Assembly: GCF_015832195.1 (NCBI RefSeq)
Contig: NC_052018.1
Coordinates: forward strand, 69,253,666-69,317,665
Length of the DNA stretch: 64,000 bases
Origin: Motacilla alba alba
Lineage: Eukaryota > Chordata > Aves > Passeriformes > Motacillidae
Direction: 5' to 3'
The position numbers and the translations under genes were made by a program. Below the pieces are notes generated by a model that saw only the letters and a list, made by a program, of their open reading frames with translations, had not been told where the DNA came from and made no database searches. Shown here piece after piece: positions 1 through 14,400 of this stretch (within the stretch, counting starts at the first letter, position 1; every line of letters begins with the position of its first letter).

Positions 1-94
1 TCAGCAGAGGATGAAGCCTGTAGAAGCTGTTTGCTTGAATCAATGTGAGGGGGCTGTTCTCTAACTGTTGTTCATCTTTTATGATTGTCCTTAG

Positions 95-203
95 AGGAGC
101 AAGAAGAATCCGAGGAGACAGAAAATGACGTTTGCATCAAGCATCTTCAAGCTATTCTTGAGAGTATACCACTGGAAAAGGATTTAGATTCCCTGTTGGC
201 TTC
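95..203 (+). CDS. HEATR1: HEATR1 window exon 1
   Basis: The acceptor is TCCTTAG and the donor is GTGAGT. The exon enters with two bases of a split codon and reads EQEESEETENDVCIKHLQAI through to DLDSLLAS. It is the counterpart of human residues around 355-390. An acidic stretch at its start is poorly conserved. Confidence 0.9.
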
Positions 204-3200
204 GTGAGTTGACTTCAGTTCTTTTTCCTATGCAGTAGTGCAGTCACTTCTGGTTTAATAATAAATAATTCTTGACAATGGCATTAGCATTATATGAGCA
301 TGTTTTTATGAGTTCATAAGTCCAGATGTGGATTTTGAAATTTAAATGTTCAATAACCCAGAAGAGCCATTCATTTAGCATTTGTGGGAATAGTTGGTGG
401 GACAGAGTGAGACTTGAGGCCAGCGGCAAATCTCTACTTGCAGTAAATAATGTATACTAATCCTAATCTGTTAAGCACTGTGCTTTATAACAGTAATGAA
501 AAGATACCATGCAAAACATGGTGGCTTTTCCTTTTGTTTGTAATTTTAGCAAGTTTCTCGAAGAGTTTATCTCCTGTGGCGCAGAGATTGAATCCAATCC
601 CACCAAAATGGCTGCACTCAATCAAAGGATCCTTCCTCTCATCAGACTTCTTGAGAGAAAGTAAGTTGCATTTTTCTATGACAGACCCACAGTCTGTGGA
701 GTGGTGATATCAGCTATTATCTTGGATTATTGGGTGTAGTAAGCACAACAGTCTTGCTGAAATAGATGCAAAGGGAGTAACTGACTCCTAATCTCTGTCC
801 AAATTTTGTTTTATTGATTGTCCTTACATATTTTGTTGTCACTGTATCATTTGCATACCTACTGGCTTTGTACAGCTCTTTACTTTGTAGCTTGACTTTC
901 GCTGCTCATTATGTCTCCTAGTGGTCTGCATATCACTGATCTGTGTTAAGACATGATGGATTATTGCCTTTGCAAAACTGCTTAAAATATCTGGTTTGGT
1001 TGAATGCATGTGCATTCAGTTTCTTTGATTTTCCCTGTATTTCTCTTGTAAATACATGTTTTTATATAATCTTCTGCAGGAGGTATTGATGGTTTTGTCT
1101 TCTGGCAGATATCCTAAAGCCTTAGACTCTGTGTTGGAGAAGCACCTGGAAGATTGCACAGATGAGGCTGACCAAAATCTTTTTCATCAATTTATTTCTC
1201 TTTCATTAAGCTGTGGCAAGTATGAGGTAGGTAGGATTGTGATCCTAGCTCTAATGTGGTTATACTGTCAGAAGGCTGATTTTTGACGTATTTCTGCTCT
1301 CTGTTACTCCTTGTAAACAAACTATCTACCATTCCCGCAAAAAAAGAATAAAACCCCAAAATAACAACAAAAAACAAACAAACAAAAAAAAAACCCCACC
1401 CAAAAAAAAAACCCCAACACCAAAATAAAGGACCCTAACTTGATTAAATATTTTGCGGGGGGGGAGCTTGGTCAAAACCGTGATTAAACAAAAGCTAAAA
1501 GGTCTAACAAAAGGTCTTTTAAGTTGTTTTTTTTTTCATAAGGACTCATAAGTGTGAGCTTTTTCCCCTGGTTAAAGTTTATACATTTCCACCTGCTCCA
1601 ATTGCTACCAATATTTTTTTTCCTTAGAAACATGGCCACTACATACACTGTAGGGGTCAATAGTGACGACACAGTGGTGCCCAGCAAGGCCTCCCTCATC
1701 TTAGTCAAGGATGTTGTCAGTATCTGTTTTGGGAAAGCTGAGAAACAGCTTTATGACTGTTGAGAGAAGATGGCTTGGTCCTGTTCCTTGCACTGATTTT
1801 ATGAATGTTTGCAGTCAGTAACAGGGAAGAATAGAGTGACCACAGAGTTCTTCCTGTGCCATTTCTGAAGAGCAATTGAAACTCAGCGTAACACATAATA
1901 ACCATTACTACAACAGATCTGGCCAAGGAATTTATTAGAAGAGCTGGTTAGTATTATGTCTGTTGTTTGCAATAATTGAAGGACTGAAAGCACTTAGGCA
2001 AACATGACAATCTACATAAAGAAGCGCTTCCTGTATTTTTGTACTAATTTAACAAAGGTGCAGATTCTGTGTCTGAGTAACAAGTGGATTAACTGAAGCA
2101 CAAGGCATGCAGAACAAAGGCATATGACTCTCTTCCAGCTTTTAAGGTTCCTGAGATAAGTGCACGCAGTTGGACTAGCAGGGATGCCTTTTTTGCAGTT
2201 TCTATCTGTGCTCTGTCACACTGACATTGGCACTAGAGCTTTCTCAGAATCCTTAGATAAGCATAATGCTTTTCTAGGACATGATAGTGTCTGTGGCTTA
2301 CTGTACTTTTCAAGCTATATTCCAAAAACTGTCTGCAACAGTGAAGAAATTTAATAATTTAAAACAGTTATACAGTATTATTGTACTGTAGTTTAACTTT
2401 CTAGGTCTTGATTGTGCAGGTTTTCTTCTGATAGAAAAAATTGCCATTGGAATGTCTCCCCTTATTCTTATGTATATTTAAAATACTTTTAACATGCAAT
2501 GGAGTCACTGTGCAATCTGTATTTCAGTTTCTGGAAGTCTCTGATACCTCCCTTCTGCTTAGCTTGAATCATCCTCAGCCTGCTGTGCGGGTCCTGGCTC
2601 TTCAGCATTTGAAAGATGCTATTGAAACTTCAAAGGTTTGTGTCTGAACCTCTCACTTACAGAACTGATTTAACATTCAAAAAAGCTGTTTGCCAGACTT
2701 ACCAGTTGAAGATGAGTGGTATGTGAAACTGCCTATGTCATCCTTACTGCTTTTCATGTGTTTTCAGTAGGCTTCTGTCAGCATTTCCCCATATTCTGGA
2801 GTCTGGATATAGTTCTTGTTGATTAAGCTGCTTGCATTCTCATAAAATCCAAGTTAGTTAATATTTCTAGTTTTCTTTTGTTATTGAAAGTTAGTCTGCC
2901 TGTGAGGTTTAATTTAGATGATATTACCATTTCTCTTACACTAGAATTCAGATATTTCATTAAAAGCCTGTAAAGTGTTCTACAGACGAATTGTTTATTT
3001 TCCTTTTGACTCTGTTTTCCTTTATTTTTTCAGGAAGGCTTTGATCAGGCTTTCATAGAAGAAGCAATTTTTGGACGGCTCAAGGATGACAACAGAGATG
3101 TTGTGATGTCTGCTCTCAGTTCTTTGGAGGTAAGTGTGTATCTTTAAGCATGTGAGATTTTACCTGTTCTCGAATGTGTGTGTGTCTGGAATGTATTCTG

Positions 3201-5320
3201 TGTAGTTGTCTTTCTTATCCTTGTGTTCCTATTGCACGACTTTTATCCTTTAACAGGATAAAGCAGCACAAATACAGGAGGCTTGTGTTATTTGCCATCT
3301 CACAAATTCCCCCCAAATCTCTGCTCCCTGATCCTTCCCAAGGGGTAGGCAGTTAAAGTGAATTTATCAGTCTTGTTTTTCTTGTTTTTTTAATGTAGCC
3401 ACTGATGCTTATTTAAATTTTTGACTATTATTTGAGGCACGCTTCCTGCTTATTCTGTATGTTTTTCTATAAAAAGGCAAGACACACTATCTGTCTTTTG
3501 GATGGAAAATGGTGCAGTCACAAGACATTACTGTAGTGAGAGGTGCTCAGCTGAGTTTTTCCATATGCAAGTCATTTGGTCAGTTGATAGTGACGAAGTC
3601 CTGAGCTCCAGCTCAGGTTTACTGGATAGGACTCTGGTATGCATTGTACTGATTGTTTCCAGCTAGAGTAACAGTCTGTCTTTATGGCTTCTGCTAGTAG
3701 TAGTGGAGAATATTGTTAGCAGTAGTGGAATTGGTATTGTGTGTTCATTCATTCTTGATCACCAGTAAATAGGAATAGAAGCACATGAGGGCTCCTTTAA
3801 ACTTTGGTGTCTTTTGTTAATGTGCCTTTTATTTTTGCGATCCAGATGCAACATAAAGTAAAAGCAATTCTTATTTAACTATTACATAGTTTGCATATTG
3901 TTTATCAATTTTACCAGACATTTCCACATTCAGTAAATTCTCCATACTTTAGCATATCAGGAGGGCTTACTGGGCACCCTTATTACTTGTTTTCCCCTGA
4001 CAGTATATTACATGAACAGCAGCAGGAATGAAGTTAGTCATGTTTGATCTCTGTTCCCACTTGGTATAGCAGATGCATTTTCCATTATGATGTGGTCAGC
4101 TGTTTTGTATATTGTATTTTCATTCATTTTTCTTGATTATGGTTCAGACTTTCAGAGATCAAGTCAATCCCGAAGTAACAGTATCAAGTCTTTTGAACAT
4201 TTTCCAGAAAACTGATCTTTCAAAGGATGGAAAATGGTATGTTTGTGCTTTTTTTTTTTCAGTCTACATTCTTTCTGTACAAATTAATTTTTTAAAAGTA
4301 ACTATAAATAGTACTTTAAAAACTGTGTTTCTGTGCAAATGCTTTTTGTTATGCTATGTCTATGCTGAGTTACAGGAGAGATGTCCAATTATTTTCATAC
4401 CATTTCCCATTAATTCCTTATTTGTTGTTACTGCTGTTTAGATACAGAAAAATCACCATGGAGAATAGAGAACAAATCAAAGAAATGTTGCTGATGTGCT
4501 TGAGTAATGTATTTTCAACATGATTTGTTCTCTTTCAGGTACAAGGTTTTGGAGCAAGCAGTAAAAATTTTAGTCAAAGAGGAGATTTTGAAAGAGAAGA
4601 AAGAACTGCTAGATGCAGCAGTAATGCAGTTGTTACCTTTTATGATAATCACTAATACAAATTCAAAATCTGCAGATTGGAAAATGGCTGTTTGTTTGTC
4701 AGAGTCTGATCTCTGCTCTTTACATCCTTTACTGAAAGGCTGGCCAGAAGGTAAAGCATTCCTTGTAACTAATTTGATAAGAGAAAACTTGTGGCAAGTT
4801 AGGACCTAATCCTTATTGAACCTAAACACGTATTGAAGGAGGCAGGCTGTCACTATTAGGCTATCATGCTGTAACTGTGAATGGATTTTGAAAAAAACTC
4901 TTTGAAAAGAGGTAGAAATCGTTTAGTATGTTTGTGACTCATTCTAAATATTATTGAGCCACCAGTGTGTTAATACATGAATTTTATACCTAGATTATTT
5001 ATTTTTTTTTTCTTGTTGGAGTAGCTCTTGAAGAGGCAATTAAATCTACCGAGTCTGCAGAGTTGGTTGGAGTGGCCAATGAGAAAATTATTCTGCTACT
5101 TTCTGAAAATTTGGCATCAGGGGACCCTTCCTTACTATTGCAAATGGTGAGCATACCATATCAACCTAACCTTAAAGAAGTTTTACTTTTCAGGTGGTAA
5201 CTGTAATCAAACAAATGTGCTATTAAAGAACTTTGCATGGCTGTTCTAGGCACTAGTATGCTATCATCAAGCTGCTAGGCAAATATATGTATGTGTATGT
5301 GTATATATAATTATATCTAA

Positions 5321-5367
<47 letters not shown>

Positions 5368-5399
5368 TGTATGTATTTACGTATTTATATACAATTTAC

Positions 5400-5431
<32 letters not shown>

Positions 5432-8400
5432 CCAAACCATAATACCATCCTTGTAAAACCAATTTCTTCCTTAAGTTAAGGAAAAGAAATTATTACCTTT
5501 TTTGACAAATAAAAAGTGTAACTAAATTTGAGGAATTTTTACCTTCCTGAAAAAAAAACTTCTAGAGATTAAGCAGGTATACGTGTGGGTACTTCATAGA
5601 AACTGATGTTTGTGCATTGCAAGGTTTTAAAAGAGTACAATTACAGCAGACAGTAACTTTTTACCTATGATAGAAACTAAACAGTATTACACCATGTCTT
5701 GGTTTGGAAAGACAGGTATCTGCTAAGGAAGGCAGGAGCCTTCCCTGAAATGGAAATTGTAAACCCCCTTCCTCCAAATTGTTATAAATTTGAAATTAAG
5801 GGGCTCTCAAGCAAAAATATGGGAGCAGGAATAACAGTTCTTTATTAAGGAAGAAAATTTTTAAAAGATAAAATAAACAGTGCAGTAAATCAAAACAACA
5901 CTGACAGAGTCAGAACACAACCTAACACCCTGTTGGTCAGGGTGTTGGTAGCAGTCCAATTGGGAATGTGGCTGCAGTCCTTCTGGAGTGTCAGGTGTGG
6001 TTCTGTTGGGGCAGGGATCTTGTAGAAAAGGGTGTAGTCTTCCTCTGAAGATCCAGTGGAAGAGGCAGCTGTTTCCTCTTGGAAATCCAGTGGAGAAGCT
6101 GTGCTAGTGTTCCAGAATCTCCAGATTATATCCAGGTAGGAATTGCTTGCTTCCTCCCTCTGGGCGGACCATCTCACAATGGGATGCTGTAGTTCTTATC
6201 AGTCATGCAGTGACATTCAATAGCCTCTTATCAACAGATGTCTCCTCCCGAGGGAGGAGTGATTGTGGAAGAGATAAGGAAAACTGCCCACTTTAAAGAA
6301 GACAGCTGCCATACAGATGGCAAGTAGAATACGATTTGCTTGGCATCCAGGACACACCATTTTTCATTTACATGTTCACTTTAGTAGTGACGTCCCACCG
6401 TTATACTGATTTTTGTTATCCTCCACTCTTTTTTCTAAGGTTGATGATCTGGTAATCATTGCTGAAACAGACTCTGACAGTGTGAGACAGAAAGTAACTA
6501 CTCATATAATTGGTGCAGTGCTTGTTCAGTGCTGCTGCAATACACAGATGAAGAAAAATTATTTTCCAGTGGCTATCAAAGTCTTCCGCTTCTTGGATAA
6601 AAAAATTAAGACTCTCAGAACTTGTGAACCTGCAGAGGTAAGATGTAAACAGTGTGGAGAGGGCATTTTCTTTATACTGAAAATAATATTAAGAAGGTTT
6701 TTAAGTTGTTTTTACTGAAGACTAGGTTCAGAAACTTGAAGTGAAAAATCTCACCTTCATTTATTCTCAGAGCACACTTGGCAATAGTGCCATTAAGCAT
6801 TTCTCTAATATTTTATTGTGTTTCCATTGGCGCTTTCTTGACTTATTTTGTTGAGAAACAGCTCTAGGTTTTTTTCCTGTGTGTAAGAAACCTATGTGAG
6901 CAGGGTTGTTTCTGTGTGTACATTCCCTCACATATACACGCATAGTGGCACATGGTAATTATTTATTCTGACCTCAGGTTATTCCATTAATGATTTTTTC
7001 TATATGCAAGTATCTGAAACATGGATTAGTTTTCTGCAACAGAGATAGATGAAAGTGTTAAACTGACTGTCAAAAATGCTGCAATTCCAAATCCCTTTGA
7101 AGAGATATTTTAGAGAGACTGATGTTTTAGTCTTCTGTTAGCTCATTTATGTACACTGTAATTATGGGAGAAAGAGATAGCATAGGTTTTAAAACTGCAG
7201 ATGCAAGTTTCAGTGTAAAATCAGAAATGTAATTCACTCCCTAAGGATACCTGTTTGGAGGTTGGAAATGAAATGTTGCTGAATTTTAATGCTAAATTTC
7301 TGGCTTCTGTTGCATGGAATTGTGACAGAATACATTAAAATCCATTTTCATTCACAGGAAACTCCCCTTAGCTGGTCTGTTGAAACAGTAGAGGACACTT
7401 TGGTGCCTAAGGACTTGTTAAATGCATATATAGAAAAGCTCAATAGTGATGAGACTGCTTATGCAGAGGAGTCAGCTATGGTCCTGTTCTTATTGAAAAA
7501 CTTCATTAATGGCCTAAAGCCTCCCCATACCTTTTCAAGAGGTAGGTGTTAAGATTTTGCCTGTTGCTTACACCAGTGAAAAAGGAAAGTTATTTTTTTT
7601 TCCTTCAGAAGTTGTTGGAATCAAGGAGATGTTGCTTCCCTAACCTTCTCCTTTGTTATTGACATCTGTAAAGATTGCTTACTTGTGAATATGAAATCAA
7701 CCAAATGTATTGTCCTCTTTTAACTAGAGATGTCTGTTTTCTCCTGGTTTCTCAGGGTGTTCCTATGCACCTGCTGTGTCTTAATTATAACCTGTATTTT
7801 TTAGAGAGATCTCGGTGGAATCCTGAATCTCTGAATCGAGATAGCCGTGACTACCTGCACCTCCTTTTGGGGCTGTTTGACATGCTTGTCAGTGGAGCTA
7901 GTGAGGGAAGCCATGCTCTTCAGTACAGAGCATTGATGAATCTCTTATTCAAGGTATTATTTTTGCATTTGTTGCTCTGAATTATGAGTCCTTAACTATT
8001 TCATGGTTGCATTCGTTTTAAGGAAAACTGAGAAAAATGGTCAACAGGTCGTGCAACACTGCTTGTGGTATTCAAGTACTGTGAGGAGATGGAAGTATAA
8101 GCTTCAGCTGGGTTACTTAACCCTAATTAAATGTACTAATGGAAAACCAAAGTTAAAAAACAAAACAAAACACAAATGTACTAGTGGAGGCAAAGACGAA
8201 AACATAACACTGATTTGCAGGACAAGATCAAGAGCCTAAAGTTTGAGCAAAAAGTTTTGGTTCTATCTGGTAGCACAACAAAGGGTTGCTCTGTAAAATT
8301 TGGTAGTGTTTAAATACAGAAACTGGAAGGAAAACTTCCAGGAGAAATTTTGTGTTTCCTTATTACATCATCTCATGCATATGTAAATAACATCTGGCCT

Positions 8401-11400
8401 TGTGTATACATGCAGCATTTACTCAATAACATTTTCTTCCCAAAAGACACCGTTTCTCTTTTTCTGAGACAAAGTTCTCTTTTGGTGTACTCCTTTGAAA
8501 TGAGTGGGGTGGTTTATCAAATGTTTTCAGTAGTAGTTTGCCAAATAAATTAAACAAGTGCCTTTTTTTTTTTTTTTCCATTGTGTTAAATTTAAGGTGC
8601 ATCTAAACGATTCAGAGATTCTCTTCAAATTCCTTTCCATTTTATGGACTTACAGTTATAACCTTTCAAATCAACTGAACTATGAAGTCAGTGCAATGCT
8701 ACAGACTCAGGCTCTGTATATTGGCTATGCACTGCTTGAATCACAAACAAACCAGAAAAAGAAACAACTGCTATCACCAGCATCTCCAGGTAAAGTAAAA
8801 CAGTATCTGTCTGTCTGTCTCTCATCTTAGAACTCAATCACTGTACTTTTTAATTTTGTGCAGTTTTACAGTATTTTATACTATGAAGGGTGTCTTGAGT
8901 TATTCACGTTCAGCTGCACTGGGCTGAGACAGTTCTCTTGCTGATTCACTGGTGCAGTTGTAAGTCCAAGCTTGCAGTAAGTGAAGCCACTTTTTTTTTT
9001 TTTTTTTTTTTATAAGTGTTAAAGGAGTATAGGGCTGTGCTGAAGGAGTCAGTTACAGGATATTACTGTCTGTGCAGTCTCAGGATGTGACAGTCAGTAG
9101 CAATACATGAACTCTGAGCTTAAACATGAATATAAGGACTGTGATGAAGTTCAGAGTCGTGAATCTGTGAGCCTCGTATTGGTTCTGTGTACCTTAGAGG
9201 TTTACAGTGAAAAGAGATGACTTCTTAATTCCAAAGTAATGTTGATGCCTCTTCACGGACAACTACAGTGAAATTTTCACCACTCACTTTACTCTGTTCT
9301 TTTCCTCCTTCCCTCATTGTTCTTGCAGTGGTGATATCTTTGCTAATTAACTTGGGTAGTCCTGTGAGTGAAGTTCGAAGGGCTGCTCTCAACTGCCTCC
9401 ATTCCTTGGGAGGAATAAAGGAGTCTCTGTTTCATCCTGTCCTTCAGCATTTGGAGCAAAAGACAGAAGAGATTGTATCTGACCCTACATATGTAGCACA
9501 GGTATTTTTTAATTAAGGTGTACATTAATACAAGTTATGCCTGCTGCTGCGAGCTTCTATCTCACAAAAAAGAAATCAAGTTAACAGGAAAGTTGTTTGT
9601 ATCCTATAGTGAACTGATTTATAATTTTTTTACGAACTATAAAAACATTCAAGGGATTTATTACATTCAGAGAGCTGAGAACCTAAGAGGCATTAACAGT
9701 GGTTTATTTCCAGATGAAGAATTCTGCTTATATATAGATGACAGTATTATGAAAGCATCAAATAATTGTTCTTTTACGGCATTTTTATTGCAAGAAAATA
9801 ACTTAATTTTCACTTTGCTAATGAACTAGATTATGGGAACTCTATTTGAGGAGCTTGAGACAGAGCCAAAACAGAAATCCCAGAAGAAAAAATTGTTGGA
9901 AGCTTTGGAAAACATACTTGATTGTGTACAGAGCCCTAATTTCCCATCATATGTTGCAAGAAACTTAATGAAAATTCTTCATGAAATCCATGGTGAAGTA
10001 AGTGCTGCCTTTTGAGGGTTTTTCAGTGGGTTCTGCACTTGAGTGAAATGCTGAAATCACATTTCATTTAGTAATAATGCTGTTAAATAATTCCATAATG
10101 TATTAGATTATTAGGTATTAAGTTGACACCTCCAATAATATGCCGTAAAGCTGCGAAGTATGGTTCAGTGAAACATAAAACATTTTCTTGCTCCTTCCAG
10201 GAATGTAATGGCTGCAGAGTTTTGCATTGGAGTTTTTAAGGAAACTCCCTTGATATTACAAATAAAGAGTGTTTCAGAAGAGATTGTTACAGAAGAATTG
10301 TATTACTTTGTGAACATAGAGTTAGTGAACATAGAGTTTTCTGTACAGAATTGCAAGGTATTAAGTACTACTGTGAATTTCTTTTATATATATTAACCTA
10401 TTCTTATCTAGCATATTCAGAATTTTCCAAATGCTGGAAAATATGACTTCAAAGTTCAAAAAATGAATTAAATTTGAATTTTTATGTTCTGTTCAGTTGT
10501 ATGTGTCTTGAAAAGATTATGAACTGCATAGAGGGGGTTAGTGGTTTTGCTTCACATTTGGTGTTTGGGAAAATAGTCATAAATGGGTGGAAAAATTAGT
10601 TTGTTTCTGTACTTTGAAATTATGAAATACTGTTCTGCAAATGAAAATAGCTAAGGAGCAGATGAGCAGGTACGTGGGGTAATCACATATTATGCCTTGT
10701 ATTTTTCCAGTTGAACAGCTGTTGCCTAAAATACTGTGTGCAGTGTGGTCTGGGAAAGGGGAAGCTGCAGTAAAATGAAGCTGTGCTACTGGAAAGTTGT
10801 TAAATTGAGAACGGGTAAAAACTTATGTTACGCATTTTCTCTGTTTGCAGATGGTTCTCTCTCACCTCTTGCCTGCACTAAACCGTCTGTTAGAGAAGGT
10901 CTCCAACAATGCTGAGGCAATGTTCAAAGATGAAGTCATTCTCCTGCATCTAATCCTTGGAAAGTTTAATGAATATTCAGCAGCCCTCCTGTGCAAGAAT
11001 CAGCAGAGTCTGGAATTATTTATCAAAAGTCTGCATGCTGCCAACAAAATGTATGAAGAAATTCCACCATTTCAGATCACAGCACTTGGGCAGGTATGGC
11101 TTTATGAAATACCTTTTATTTCTTTTTATGTTAAAAGCAGCTAGCAGTGTTTGAGATTGGATTTCCAAGGGCTCATTCAGTGTGGAGGAGTCCATAGCCT
11201 TCAGCCTGTCTTTTTTTTACTACAAGATTTCAGTGTTTCCATAGTGTCTTTGAAACATCTAAACAGGCTGCAAAACTTTGAACTCTTAAAATTATCAGGA
11301 GATATTGCTGCTTGCTCAGTTTTTTGCATTTTGACAAGCACAAAATAGCAATACTGTGTTTGCTCGCAGATGAGTTCCTGTATCGTTACAGATACTACTG

Positions 11401-14400
11401 TTCCACAGGTATTAGGTTTTTTTCAGTCAGGCAAGAGCTTTACTTAACCTTTTTCATCTGAGGAAAAATTGTCAACAAAATACAGTAGGTGAGAAATAGT
11501 TTAATTTGAAGGAAGCTACAGATTCGGGCCTATATTGGCCAGGTGGTGTTGGCATGTACTTTCCAAAGGCTGGCAACAGCAAGTTTGTTTCCCACACCAG
11601 TCAGTTGTGTGAAAAAGTTCAGAAATCAATTTGTCTGTTGGATATTTCATGTGTCTGTGCTCTACATCTTTTTGTATATATCCATTCCTGGATATATACA
11701 AATAGGTAGTTAATATGCAGTTTCTTGCAGTACTGCGTGATGGGGTGTGTCATACAGAATCCAACATATAATAATTCAACACCTTGCAATTTTGTTACCC
11801 TCTTAAAGTAAATCTCTCTGCATCCTTTTTTTCCCTCTTTTGTAGATTACTAAGCCGTTCTTTGCAGCTGTGTCAGATGGGATGGTGCAACAGAAGCTAC
11901 TAAAAGTATTGTTTGACTTACTCTTAAACTGTAAGAACCCACTTTGTGCCCAGACAATCAGCAGTGTGTTTAAAGGGGTAAGTGGCAACCTCCAGAAATA
12001 TGTTTAAACCCATTGCAGTGTGATTTTGTGTCACCTACCTTCAGTAACACTTGTTGTTTATATCATTTATAGTGGGAAAGGAATGGGAAGCTCTTTGTCA
12101 AAGAATAGTGTTAATAGCATGAAAATTTTGTTAAATGACTGCTTTTAAAAGGTGTTTCTTTAATAGCCACCTATCAGTCATTTACTACACTAAGTGAATA
12201 AATGCAGCAGAAGTCACTTCTTTTCTGCTGCACTGATTTTCATTTTCTGGGAACATGACAAGAATATGTGGATTATGTACCCATATGTGCATGAAAGGGA
12301 TGTGTTTTTAAAAAAGGCAGGGCACAGATATGTGATGTGACAAATTGTTCATTTGTGCTTGCATTGTTATTGTTTTGTTTCAGATTACAGTGTGTGCTGA
12401 GCAGATTGTCAAAGAACTGGAGCCTCCTGAGAAAAACAAAAGTCTGGCCACTGTTCAACAGACTAGAAGGCAGAAAATGCAGCAACAGAGGTAAAGTAAC
12501 TAGAAAGCCACGAGTATTATCTGTGAAGTTTGAAAACACCAAATGTATTGTCTTAATACATTGCATAGTTTGCACTGAAAATGCAAGCAACTGTTTTTTC
12601 TTTTCACAGTAAAATAAATCCAAGCTACTTTTGGTGTAGGAAAACCAACTTATGTCACTGTTTGAGAGCTGATGGAAATACAGTCAAAATATGTTTAAAA
12701 ATCCAGTGTATTTAATGTTGACAGTTGCTGTTATAGAATCTTGACACATTTGAACGAGATTAATTTTTGTTAATGGTAAGGTTAGTTTTAAATATAGATG
12801 CATGGACAAATTACGTACACTTGGCTGAAACCTAACAGATGTTCATCAAAATATTCATTAGTTGACTGAAAAACAGTATTTTGTTTCCAATAAGTTGGTA
12901 ATATAATCACTAATTCTTAAATCTTTGCCCTGTTTCTTCTCTCCATTCTCATAAGGAACTGTTTTGTTCACTGTACTTACTCTCTTTCAGCCATATTGAA
13001 ACAGGATATGGAGTTAATTTTCCTGATTTGACCTGGAATAGCTTTTCTAATTTTCCTTCACTTGACCATTTTGAATAATTATCACCTATTAGATTGACCC
13101 ATCTGTAAACTATACCTGTCACAGTTTACAAAGAGACATGCTCATACACCCCCCCTATTGCCTGCATAGTCATGTGTTAACCCCTAGTAGTTCCAGAGAA
13201 GCAAGTTTCCTGGATGGCAAGCAGAGCATTATTTGGACAGTTACCTGGAAGCAGTTTTGTTTTTTTCTCTCCCCACTTCCAGCAGTGTTTCCAAGAAACA
13301 CTTGTTTTTTCAAGTTCAGTCTGAAATTTTTTTTGTTGTTTGTTTAAAATGTGTTACTGCTTCAATCAAAAGCCCACACACTGCCACCCCTCCAAGGAGC
13401 AGCAGTAAAGGACATACAGTACTATGTCAAAGAAAAATTGTCTTTTCATAGTTGCATGTGTGTGTGCGTGTTTCTTGAAGCACTGTAGCATTTCCTTTGA
13501 AAATCCATGGTTTTTTTCTTGTCTCTTTAGAAAGCCTCAGAATCCAGAATTGGCACAAGAAACAAAGCACAGCAGATGGCAGAGAGTGATGCTTATTCTG
13601 GAGTTACTGCAGCATAAGAAGAAGCTTCGGCATCCGCAGGCATTGGTACCTGCGCTTTTCAACCTTCTGAGCAGGTAAAACAGCCTGGACCCCTCTCTGT
13701 TGCAGCAGACACCCTAAGCATGGAAATACAGGCTACTGGGTCTCTGCTTTGTTGCCATGTCTTGTAGCTTAGCTTGCCTTTTTCAACTGAACTTCTTCTA
13801 GGCCAATCGAGAGGAGGAGGGGAATGGGAAGTTATGATTTTTTTCCCTTTGAAACAGTCAGATTTTTACCTGATGCATAGCTTCTCTTGTGTGAAAACTT
13901 CAAGGGGCAGAGGGCTTGGGATTACCAAGAAAGATGACACCTGTCCTAAAACTGGGATAATTGGCAGGACTCGTGTCTTCGGCAGAGCTATTATAATTCT
14001 CTAAGCTTTGAAATTCCTCCCCATACATGGTGGAACAGTCTTAGTCCAGTGTAACCTAAGGAAATGATTGTTTTTCCTCAGCTCTGTATCCAGGCACTTA
14101 GGATAAATTTATATACATTGGGTGTTTTGTCTTTCTGTCCTTATGACTTGCTTGTACATAGACTAGCAATTATAGTCCTGGTTATACTTAAGTTTTTGGC
14201 AGTACTTTGATAAGTGTCTTTTATTAGACCAGTTGATGCATTTGAAAACAAAAAAAAAAAAAAGAAACTTTTGGCAAAGAAACTTTGTCAAAGCTTTTGA
14301 CACAGACTTTTTGGAAGCCTCAGTTTGGAATTTAAAATTGCAGTTTCTTATTTGTGTCTTAACATGCAGTTTGGTTACTTACTTTTCCATCTCTTTTTTT

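Noticed and set aside
1080..1108. Earlier acceptor for HEATR1 window exon 3 (CTGCAG at 1074-1079)
   Set aside because: With the phase left by exon 2 it reads into TGA within three codons. The GGCAG at 1104-1108 restores the family sequence.
5890..6177. A 95-codon - strand open frame
   Set aside because: It lies inside the solo LTR and is a regulatory-repeat frame, not a retained viral gene.
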